Source: Acidobacteriaceae bacterium
GTDB lineage: Bacteria > Acidobacteriota > Terriglobia > Terriglobales > Acidobacteriaceae
Length of the DNA: 8,030 nucleotides
Assembly: GCA_003140785.1 (NCBI GenBank)
Contig: PLKY01000320.1
Location: 199-8,228, forward strand
Direction of reading: 5' to 3'
The notes beneath the pieces were generated by a model. The model made no database searches. It was not told where the DNA came from and worked only from the letters and a program-made list of their open reading frames with translations. Positions 1 through 5,225 of the stretch are shown in pieces; positions within the stretch are counted from its first letter, which is position 1; the number at the start of each line of letters is the position of its first letter. A program made the position numbers and the translations under genes.

Positions 1-772
1 CGTCGATGAAGATGATGCAGGGTGCGTTCTTCTTGCCTTGTTCGAAGAGGTCGCGGACGCGGCTTGCTCCGACGCCGACGAACATTTCAACGAAGTCCGA
101 ACCCGAAATTGAAAAGAAGGGGACGTTGGCTTCGCCGGCCACAGCGCGGGCGAGCAGGGTTTTGCCTGTTCCCGGGGGGCCAACCAGCAGCACTCCCTTG
201 GGAATGCGGCCGCCGAGCTTCTGAAACTTCTGCGGTTCGCGCAGGTACTCGATGATCTCCTTCAGTTCTTCCTTGGCTTCATCGACGCCAGCCACATCCT
301 TGAAGGTGACTTTCTTTTGTTGCATCGAGAGCAGGCGCGCCCGGCTCTTGCCGAAGGACAAAGCCTTATTGCCGCCCGACTGCATTTGGCGAAGCATGAA
401 GAACCAGATGGCGCCGAGCAAAACAAACGGGCCTATGTTGAACAGAAGCGGGAGCAGGATGTTGTTCTGCGGGTCCTTCAAGTTGAAAGACACCTTAGCC
501 GCGTGCAGCTTGTTGATCAGGGTGTCGGTGCTCGTCGGGATCGTGGTGTGGAACTGATCCTTGGGATCGGCCTTCGTGTGGCCGTGGAGCTCCGTACCCT
601 GGAGGGTGACATCCTGCACTTGGCCCGCGTCGATCCTGTCCAGCAGGTCGGAATACGAGACCTCCGCGTCTTTGCCTCCCATGTTGGTGCCGCGCTGGAC
701 AACGCCCCACAGCAGCATCAAACAGATGAGGATGAAGACCCAGAACATGATCGTTTTGACGGTCGAATTCAC
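1..772 (-). CDS. ftsH: ATP-dependent zinc metalloprotease FtsH, N-terminal part (runs off left edge)
   Basis: Membrane-anchored AAA+ protease that degrades misfolded membrane proteins and selected regulators. The first 257 residues are visible. A transmembrane helix lies at about residues 8-25 (IMFWVFILICLMLLWGVV), a periplasmic domain at about 30-105, and a second helix at about 107-127. The AAA domain start (VTFKDVAGVDEAKEEL) follows at 155-170. Walker A is GPPGTGKT at 198-205, the pore-loop segment MFVGVGASRVRD is at 230-241, and the window ends inside Walker B (CIIFID). The Walker B acid, SRH region, HEXXH zinc site and C-terminus lie outside; family members are about 610-650 aa. The start is GTG (770-772), chosen because AGAGGA lies 6 nt upstream and it gives the typical FtsH beginning MNSTVKTI. 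It lies 252 bp downstream of tilS on the same strand, a widely conserved neighbourhood. That gap holds no convincing terminator, so cotranscription is possible. Confidence 0.97.
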   Translation of the reverse strand, partial: MNSTVKTIMFWVFILICLMLLWGVVQRGTNMGGKDAEVSYSDLLDRIDAGQVQDVTLQGTELHGHTKADPKDQFHTTIPTSTDTLINKLHAAKVSFNLKDPQNNILLPLLFNIGPFVLLGAIWFFMLRQMQSGGNKALSFGKSRARLLSMQQKKVTFKDVAGVDEAKEELKEIIEYLREPQKFQKLGGRIPKGVLLVGPPGTGKTLLARAVAGEANVPFFSISGSDFVEMFVGVGASRVRDLFEQGKKNAPCIIFID

Positions 773-778
773 CAGGAT

Positions 779-784
779 TCCTCT
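779..784 (-). promoter_or_regulatory. Shine-Dalgarno of ftsH
   Basis: On the minus strand the sequence reads AGAGGA, 6 nt before a GTG codon. This site decides the GTG start of ftsH, because the next in-frame ATG (codon 9) would fall inside the first transmembrane helix. It contrasts with tilS just upstream, which has no such site. Confidence 0.75.
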
Positions 785-1024
785 TTCCCGGCGGGGGAGA
801 AGCCGCTATCAGCGACGTCCATCACCGCCTACTTCACCCCTGTTAGACGCCCGCGCCTGCTTCAAAGTCACAGAAAGTGCGGGCGCTCGAAACGGGAGAC
901 ACAAATAGCCCCCGCTGGGATGAGCGGTAGAAAGAATTGTACTCCCAAGCCGCCGGAAACGCCCACGAGAACCAGCGAAGACTGTGCCCTCTTCGAACAG
1001 TTTTTCGATGGGGTATCTTCCTTG

Positions 1025-2443
1025 TCATTTCGGGATGGCGTCTTCGATCGAAGCGGCATTCGTACTAACGGGCGCAAGCGGCGTGACGATGACTTCGATT
1101 CCGGGCTCCGGCTCGAGATCGACTCCCTTCATCCAGATAACACGGCGGTCGAACTCGAGAACCGGCCATGCAGCTCGACTACTGCCGGTAACTTTCATGC
1201 GCTCAAGGATTTCCTTCACTTTGCGAGGAGCGCTGGAATGTTTTGCTCGGACTCGGTCTCCGGGTTTCCAGGTGCGCAGCAGGGCCAACTTTGGTGAGGA
1301 GTTGGAGCCGGTAGAATCGGTCGTAACGTCGATGCGGAGACGGATGCCGAAGACCGGAGCTTCGAGTTCGCCGGGGACGCCAACCGTGAATTCGAGTGCA
1401 ACTTTCGTACTATTTGCAATGGTGGAACCCGCAGACTGCGCGGAGAGGTGCAGCTCGCGATGGGAGCGCTCAGCGCGAAGGCCCTGTGCGAGCTCGAGCT
1501 TTTGACCGGCTCGGCCGGTGAGGGCAAGCGTGCGTAGCGATTCTGTTGCGGCGAAGTCGAGAGCCGAGCCGGTTTGTTGTGCGGCGTGGCGGAGAAGCCG
1601 TCGCTGTAGGGCGGGAGCGAGTTCGGCGAGTCGCACGATATCGATCGCGAGGCTCTCGGCTTTAGCCCGTCCGCCACCGCGGACCGGACGGCCGGGGAGA
1701 ATGAGTTGCGGCGCAACGCAAGCCAGCTCCGCCTGCCACCAGGCTTCTTCGTCGTGGGCCAGCTCGGCCATGTGCGCGAGGTGCTCGCGCAGACGCGGAT
1801 TCCAGCTCTCGAGGAGCGGGAGCAATTCGTGACGGATGCGGTTGCGGGTAAAGGTGAGATGACGGTTGGAGGAGTCTTCGCGCCAGGGCTGGCCGATAGA
1901 GCGGAGATAGGCCTCGATCTCGGCGCGAGTGGTCGCTAGGAGCGGGCGCAGGATTTGACCCTCGGGAAATTTGAGGACGGGATGGATCCCGGACAGACCC
2001 TCGGTCCATGCGCCGCGAAGAAACTTTGCCAATACGGTTTCGGCCTGATCGTCGAGAGTGTGCGCGGTGGCGACGGCGTCGATCTCGCCTTCGGAGATTA
2101 GCTGGCGAAACCAGGCGTAGCGCAGTCGGCGTGCGGCTTCTTCGATGGATTCAGAATGCGTGTGGGCTTCGGCGGCGGTGTCGACCTGCATGTGATGGAA
2201 CGGGATGTTGAGCTGGGCTGCGAGCGCTTGGGAGAAGGCGAGATCGACATCGGCTTCTTCGCCGCGCAGGCCGTGATGAAGATGAGCCGCGTGCAGCACC
2301 AGGCCCAGTTCCCTACCCGGCTCACGATTTTGGTCGACGAGAGCGCGCAGAAGGGCGACGGAATCCGCACCGCCGGAGAGACCGACGGCGAGACGAAGGC
2401 CGGGACGCAGGAGAGCTGTGTCGAGCGGAAGCGTGGTGCGCAC
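1025..2443 (-). CDS. tilS: tRNA(Ile)-lysidine synthetase TilS
   Basis: ATP-dependent enzyme that converts C34 of the CAU-anticodon tRNA(Ile) to lysidine, so that the tRNA reads AUA and is charged with isoleucine. The product is 472 aa, within the usual 430-480 range for the long form. The N-terminal PP-loop ATPase motif SGGADS is at residues 23-28. HHGLRGEEADVD (56-67), AHTLDDQAETVL (127-138) and RNRIRHELLP (200-209) are classic TilS blocks. The C-terminal domain, about 392-430 (WKPGDRVRAKHSSAPRKVKE onward), is the tRNA-binding TilS_C region. The start is GTG at 2441-2443, which leaves 22 residues before the PP-loop, as is typical. No Shine-Dalgarno is seen; TATCAT lies 6 nt upstream instead. 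The gene diverges from a GNAT gene and precedes ftsH. The tilS-ftsH order is common in bacteria; the hpt gene often found between them in Firmicutes is absent here. Confidence 0.96.
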   Translation of the reverse strand: MRTTLPLDTALLRPGLRLAVGLSGGADSVALLRALVDQNREPGRELGLVLHAAHLHHGLRGEEADVDLAFSQALAAQLNIPFHHMQVDTAAEAHTHSESIEEAARRLRYAWFRQLISEGEIDAVATAHTLDDQAETVLAKFLRGAWTEGLSGIHPVLKFPEGQILRPLLATTRAEIEAYLRSIGQPWREDSSNRHLTFTRNRIRHELLPLLESWNPRLREHLAHMAELAHDEEAWWQAELACVAPQLILPGRPVRGGGRAKAESLAIDIVRLAELAPALQRRLLRHAAQQTGSALDFAATESLRTLALTGRAGQKLELAQGLRAERSHRELHLSAQSAGSTIANSTKVALEFTVGVPGELEAPVFGIRLRIDVTTDSTGSNSSPKLALLRTWKPGDRVRAKHSSAPRKVKEILERMKVTGSSRAAWPVLEFDRRVIWMKGVDLEPEPGIEVIVTPLAPVSTNAASIEDAIPK

Positions 2444-2449
2444 GAGAGG

Positions 2450-2455
2450 ATGATA
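2450..2455 (-). promoter_or_regulatory. Putative -10 box of tilS (leaderless-type)
   Basis: On the minus strand the hexamer TATCAT (5 of 6 to TATAAT) ends 6 nt before the GTG start of tilS. Initiation at the usual distance would fall at or next to the start codon. No good -35 hexamer is seen at 16-18 nt spacing. This is inferred from position only. Confidence 0.4.
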
Positions 2456-2531
2456 ACCGCAACGGTGAACTGCCCCTTCATTCGCTATTCGATCGACGGC
2501 TCCTGTGCATCTAACCGCGATGCGGATTGCC

Positions 2532-2537
2532 TATACT
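2532..2537 (+). promoter_or_regulatory. Putative -10 box of the GNAT gene (leaderless-type)
   Basis: TATACT (5 of 6 to TATAAT) ends 7 nt before ATG 2545, so the predicted transcript would begin at or very near the start codon. No Shine-Dalgarno lies between them and no strong -35 is visible. Together with the tilS box on the other strand it forms a compact divergent promoter region of about 100 bp. Confidence 0.45.
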
Positions 2538-2544
2538 ACGCATC

Positions 2545-3015
2545 ATGCTCACTAATCGATGTGCGACTTCTGCCGATGCTGGATTGATCGGGTCGCATCG
2601 ACGCGCCATGTTTGCCGAGATGGGCAAGAGCGAGAGCTCGACACTGGACGACATGCGGCGCAATTTTGTGCCATGGGTGGAGCGAATGCTGGCTGCCGGA
2701 AAATATGTTGGCTGGATTGTTTTGGACGGTACGCGGCCGGTGGCGTCCGCCGGTTTTTTCGAGCTGGAGTGGCCGCCGCATCCGTGGGATCCGGCGAGCG
2801 AACATCGCGGCTACCTGCTGAATTTCTGGGTCGAGCCGGAATATCGACACCAGGGACTGGCCCGCTCTTTGGTGGAGAAGGCGCTGGCCGAAGCGCGGCG
2901 CAGAAAGCTACGCGTAGTGGCGTTGCATGCTTCCGAGGCGGGAGGACCGGTTTACGAAGCGATGGGATTTCTAGAGTCGAACGAGATGATTTATGTGGAG
3001 GAAGCTGCGAAATAG
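2545..3015 (+). CDS. GNAT family N-acetyltransferase
   Basis: A 156-aa single-domain acetyl-CoA-dependent N-acetyltransferase; the substrate cannot be told from sequence. The acetyl-CoA pyrophosphate-binding motif A appears as NFWVEPEYRHQGLARSLVEK, with RHQGLA at residues 101-106 matching the R/Q-x-x-G-x-G/A pattern. The family's C-terminal motif is seen as GPVYEAMGF (134-142). The N-terminal part (CATSADAGLIGSHRRAMFAE) fits the first strand and helices of the fold. I chose ATG 2545 because the family's first strand begins a few residues upstream of ATSADA; an in-frame TTG at 2527 would add six residues but lies across the putative -10 box. There is no ribosome binding site. It sits 77 bp upstream of ispD on the same strand and may be partly cotranscribed with it, although ispD has its own promoter-like sequence. 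Nothing links it functionally to isoprenoid synthesis. Confidence 0.88.
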   Translation: MLTNRCATSADAGLIGSHRRAMFAEMGKSESSTLDDMRRNFVPWVERMLAAGKYVGWIVLDGTRPVASAGFFELEWPPHPWDPASEHRGYLLNFWVEPEYRHQGLARSLVEKALAEARRRKLRVVALHASEAGGPVYEAMGFLESNEMIYVEEAAK

Positions 3016-3052
3016 AATGCACGGCCAGAATGCGGCCAGGACGCAATGACTA

Positions 3053-3083
3053 TTGTCCGGGACACGCTGCACCGTTGTATACT
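3053..3083 (+). promoter_or_regulatory. Putative promoter of ispD
   Basis: TTGTCC (3053-3058) resembles a -35 box, and TATACT (3078-3083) is a good -10 box, separated by 19 nt, slightly longer than the ideal 17. The -10 box ends 9 nt before the ispD ATG, so the transcript would have a leader of only about 0-3 nt. No Shine-Dalgarno is present. Confidence 0.45.
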
Positions 3084-3092
3084 CCACCAGTT

Positions 3093-3848
3093 ATGCAGGT
3101 ATTCGTTTTACTTCCCGCAGCGGGATTGGGCACGCGCATGGCGGGTCCGCAGCCTAAACACCCCAACGACCCCGACTCTGCGAGTCACCCATCGTTGGGG
3201 ACCCCGCCTAAGCAATTTCTGGCCCTGGATGGAATTCCGATCCTCATTCATTCGTTGCGAGCCTTCGCCGCCGTGGAACGCGTGACTGGGATTTACGTGG
3301 CCGTACGTAAACCCGAGATGGAGCGAGTCGAGGCGCAGGTGGCCGAGTACGGCTTTGCCGCAAAGGTACACGTTGTGGAAGGTGGCGACAATCGGCAGGA
3401 GTCGGTGGCGCATGCGCTGGCTGCGGTGCCGGCGGGCCCGGAAGACATCGTGCTCGTGCACGATGCGGTGCGTCCGCTGATTGACGCGGCAACGATTGAG
3501 CGAACCATCGATGCGGTCAGCGAGTACGGAGCGGCGATTGTGGGGCTCCCCGCTGTCGACACCATCAAGCAGGTGGAACGGACGGCACACGGCGCGCTGA
3601 TTACCGCGACCCTTCCGCGAGAATCGATTGTGCAGGCGCAGACGCCGCAGGGTTTTCGCTTCGATTTGTTGCAGAAGGCGTTTGCCGAGGCGACCGCAGA
3701 CGGGTTTGTGGGCACGGATGAGGCTTCGGTGGTGGAGCGGGCCGGACTTTCTGTAGCCGTGGTGCCCGGTTCTCAGGTTAATCTGAAGATCACGCAGCCG
3801 GGCGATCTGGAACTGGCCGAGTTCTACCTCCGGCAGCGAGCCCGCTGA
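3093..3848 (+). CDS. ispD: 2-C-methyl-D-erythritol 4-phosphate cytidylyltransferase IspD, with an internal inserted segment
   Basis: Third enzyme of the MEP isoprenoid pathway: it joins CTP and MEP to give CDP-ME, releasing pyrophosphate, in the cytoplasm. The product is 251 aa; family members are usually about 225-240. The nucleotide-binding loop begins LLPAAGLGTRMAG (residues 6-18). The catalytic Arg of E. coli IspD (Arg20) corresponds to R15. The PKQ block that normally follows within a few residues is displaced to 39-41, because 18 residues (23-40) are inserted. Further signatures are LVHDAVRPLI (121-130), TPQGFRFDLL (184-193), GTDEASVVE (207-215) and the C-terminal VNLKITQPGDLELAE (229-243). 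The open frame extends upstream to 2559, but that part overlaps the GNAT gene and is not homologous; ATG 3093 gives the normal beginning. No ribosome binding site is seen. It lies 58 bp upstream of ispF, a common pairing, and is probably in the same transcript. Confidence 0.95.
   Translation: MQVFVLLPAAGLGTRMAGPQPKHPNDPDSASHPSLGTPPKQFLALDGIPILIHSLRAFAAVERVTGIYVAVRKPEMERVEAQVAEYGFAAKVHVVEGGDNRQESVAHALAAVPAGPEDIVLVHDAVRPLIDAATIERTIDAVSEYGAAIVGLPAVDTIKQVERTAHGALITATLPRESIVQAQTPQGFRFDLLQKAFAEATADGFVGTDEASVVERAGLSVAVVPGSQVNLKITQPGDLELAEFYLRQRAR
3159..3212 (+). repeat. In-frame palindromic insertion element within ispD
   Basis: This 54-bp segment is extra relative to the normal IspD reading. Removing it joins MAGPQPK directly to QFLALDG, the usual family arrangement. 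It contains a 9-bp perfect inverted repeat, CCCCAACGA (3161-3169) and TCGTTGGGG (3192-3200). Nested inside is a second one, GACTC (3174-3178) and GAGTC (3182-3186), around a TGC loop. GCCTAAACA (3152-3160) and GCCTAAGCA (3206-3214) form a near-perfect direct repeat (8 of 9) at the borders, resembling a target duplication or a slippage scar. It encodes HPNDPDSASHPSLGTPPK, low-complexity and rich in Pro, Ser and Asp, likely an exposed loop. A mobile palindromic (REP- or RPE-like) origin is inference; only the hairpin, the direct repeat and the in-frame position are seen. Confidence 0.7.
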
Positions 3849-3899
3849 GTCCGGCTGACTGGGAAACGACTTCCCGCTGCCGAATCGAAGCACGGGCAC

Positions 3900-3903
3900 G
3901 GAG
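3900..3903 (+). promoter_or_regulatory. Ribosome binding site of ispF
   Basis: GGAG ends 3 nt before ATG 3907. The spacing is shorter than ideal, but it is the only Shine-Dalgarno-like sequence near the start and supports translation as the second gene after ispD. Confidence 0.45.
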
Positions 3904-3906
3904 ACC

Positions 3907-4524
3907 ATGGACACACGGATTGGATTTGGCTGGGACTCGCACGCATTCAAGGCGGGCATACCGTTGCGCATCGGCGGCATGACACTGGAACATCCCGAAG
4001 GACTGGCCGGACACTCCGATGGCGACGTGCTGCTGCACGCGATTACAGACGCGCTGCTTGGCGCGATTGCCGCGGGCGACATCGGCAGCTTTTTTCCCCC
4101 GGGCGATCCGCGCTGGAAGGATGCCGATTCTGCGATTTTTCTCAAGCTGGCTTTGGAAGAACTCCAGCATGCCGGTTATCGCATTGTGAACGTCGACACA
4201 ACGCTGGTGCTGACTGCGCCCAAGATTGGACCTGTCGCCGGGGAGATGCGCTCGCGCGTGGCCGACCTTCTGGGCGTGGAAGTAGATCAGGTGAGCATCA
4301 AGGCCAAGACGCCGGAGGGAATGAACCTCGATCACGTGGCGCAGTGCCATGCCGTGGCGCTGGTGGAGCAAGTAACGGATCCCGATGAGTTGAAGAGCAT
4401 GAGCGCGGTGATTGAGTCGCAGAAGCAGCTGGAAGACGTGGTCGACGATCTGCTGGCGTCGGTGCATGGCGTGCCGAAGAAGCGGGGGGAGCCGCCGGTT
4501 TACGACACCGAGGACATCACCTAG
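3907..4524 (+). CDS. ispF: 2-C-methyl-D-erythritol 2,4-cyclodiphosphate synthase IspF with C-terminal extension
   Basis: Fifth step of the MEP pathway: it cyclises CDP-ME 2-phosphate to ME-cPP with release of CMP; the family works as a homotrimer with active sites at subunit interfaces. The metal ligands Asp8, His10 and His42 of E. coli correspond to D10, H12 (GFGWDSHAF) and H44 (VLLHAITDAL). The HSDGD block is at 36-40, GDIGSFFP at 57-64, and ADSAIFLK at 73-80. The CDP-binding stretch is IKAKTPEGM (131-139). The usual GFxGRxEGIA segment after it reads instead NLDHVAQCHAVAL, a shorter variant lacking the conserved Arg. The protein is 205 aa against about 155-165 for typical IspF. Residues from about 156 form a charged, probably helical tail ending VYDTEDIT. 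It follows ispD by 58 bp on the same strand. IspE is not in the window. Confidence 0.96.
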   Translation: MDTRIGFGWDSHAFKAGIPLRIGGMTLEHPEGLAGHSDGDVLLHAITDALLGAIAAGDIGSFFPPGDPRWKDADSAIFLKLALEELQHAGYRIVNVDTTLVLTAPKIGPVAGEMRSRVADLLGVEVDQVSIKAKTPEGMNLDHVAQCHAVALVEQVTDPDELKSMSAVIESQKQLEDVVDDLLASVHGVPKKRGEPPVYDTEDIT

Positions 4525-4542
4525 GAACAGTTCTGAGTTCGT

Positions 4543-4560
4543 GGTTCTAGGGAACCTTTT
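4543..4560 (+). terminator. Weak terminator-like hairpin after ispF
   Basis: GGTTC (4543-4547) and GAACC (4552-4556) can form a 5-bp stem with a TAGG loop, followed directly by TTTT. It lies 18 bp past the ispF stop in the 104-bp gap before the convergent uma2 gene. The stem is short and the U-tract minimal, so function is uncertain, though the position is right. Confidence 0.35.
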
Positions 4561-4628
4561 GCACAATCCGTGTCTGGGCGCAACGACCCGCTGGCCCCGT
4601 CGGAGGCAGTTGGCCCCACCCAGCGTGG

Positions 4629-5141
4629 TCAGGCAGAGGTCAACTGGCTGAAGATGTCGGCAAGATTCACGTACAGAGACGTTCCTTTCACTTCCAGCCG
4701 CGAGGCTTCCACCCATTCAGCACCACGGCACATGCGGACAGTGCGCGTCTTTGGATCGATAATCCATATCGTCTCCACCCCCATCTCGCGATAATCTCTC
4801 GCTCGTTCTTGCGTATCAGAGTACCTGTCGTCGGGGGAGAGAATTTCGATGACCAACAGCGGGGGGTCGGTCAGCACATCGGGCTGCGCCCCGGCGATAA
4901 GGACAACCAGATAGGGCACACGAACCCGGCTTTCAGAGACGCGAACGCGCTGTACCGTACTGCCGGTGATTCCCCACTCCTTCTCGTGATTGCCAAACCA
5001 ATGCGCCAACAGCCACTGGACGCGCGCGTGTTCCCACTTGCCCACATTGCGCTCCCTGATTTCTCCATCCACATATTCGCAGTCTGGCCTATAGCTGTTG
5101 CCGAGATATTCCTGCAGCGAAATGTGCGAAACCGTAGCCAT
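4629..5141 (-). CDS. Uma2 family (DUF820) endonuclease-like protein, probably lacking a metal-binding Asp
   Basis: A 170-aa protein of the Uma2/DUF820 family, which has a PD-(D/E)xK nuclease fold, is often present in many copies in Acidobacteria and Cyanobacteria, and has a poorly known role. Family features seen are SLQEYLGNSYRPDCEYVDGE (8-27), LLVIEILSPDDR (95-106, acidic residue E99), YREMGV (117-122) and TIWIIDPKTR (124-133). The first metal-binding Asp normally sits in an R-x-P-D-V/L motif. Here that motif reads RVPYLVVL, with Tyr at 77, which a single G-to-T change from GAT to TAT would explain; the protein may be inactive. The frame is open back to 5282, but the upstream part is unlike the family. 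ATG 5139-5141 gives the standard MATVSHISLQEYL beginning, and ATG 5157-5159 is an alternative. No Shine-Dalgarno is seen; TAACAT lies 8 nt upstream. It converges on ispF and diverges from the M14 gene, so it is probably a monocistronic, independently acquired gene. Confidence 0.87.
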   Translation of the reverse strand: MATVSHISLQEYLGNSYRPDCEYVDGEIRERNVGKWEHARVQWLLAHWFGNHEKEWGITGSTVQRVRVSESRVRVPYLVVLIAGAQPDVLTDPPLLVIEILSPDDRYSDTQERARDYREMGVETIWIIDPKTRTVRMCRGAEWVEASRLEVKGTSLYVNLADIFSQLTSA

Positions 5142-5149
5142 ATGCGGGA

Positions 5150-5155
5150 ATGTTA
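5150..5155 (-). promoter_or_regulatory. Putative extended -10 box of the Uma2 gene (leaderless-type)
   Basis: On the minus strand TGCTAACAT supplies an extended -10 (TGn before TAACAT, 4 of 6 to TATAAT). The hexamer ends 8 nt before ATG 5141. Initiation at the normal distance would fall at the start codon. No Shine-Dalgarno or clear -35 is seen. Confidence 0.35.
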
Positions 5156-5159
5156 GCAT
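5151..5159 (+). promoter_or_regulatory. Putative extended -10 of the M14 peptidase gene
   Basis: TGTTAGCAT fits TGnTAnnAT (hexamer TAGCAT, 4 of 6). It overlaps the minus-strand -10 of the divergent uma2 gene and lies 66 bp before the M14 start codon. The same TGnTAGCAT string occurs at 7558-7566 upstream of the gltX remnant, also on the plus strand. The assignment is tentative. Confidence 0.3.
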
Positions 5160-5225
5160 GATTTTCAATCTGTCAGCTCCGGCACCATCCGCTCCACAAA
5201 TCGCCATTCCCGAGGCCGATCCCCG

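Noticed and set aside
986..1008. TCGAA/TTCGA hairpin just after the tilS stop
   Set aside because: The stem is only 5 bp and no U-tract follows on the minus strand, so it is not a credible terminator.
317..1297. 326-codon open frame on the plus strand
   Set aside because: It lies antisense to ftsH and the end of tilS, both certain; the translation is rich in Arg, Gln and His with no recognisable domain. GC-rich codon bias leaves the opposite strand open.
2559..3092. N-terminal extension of the ispD frame back to 2559, suggesting a fusion protein
   Set aside because: It overlaps the GNAT gene in another frame; the translated extension is not similar to any domain I recognise, and ATG 3093 gives the normal IspD beginning.
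3108..4145. 345-codon open frame on the minus strand
   Set aside because: Antisense to ispD and ispF, with low-complexity Arg/His-rich composition and no family signal.
3790..4716. 308-codon open frame on the minus strand
   Set aside because: Antisense to ispF and crosses the convergent gap into uma2 territory; no motif, shadow of a GC-rich gene.
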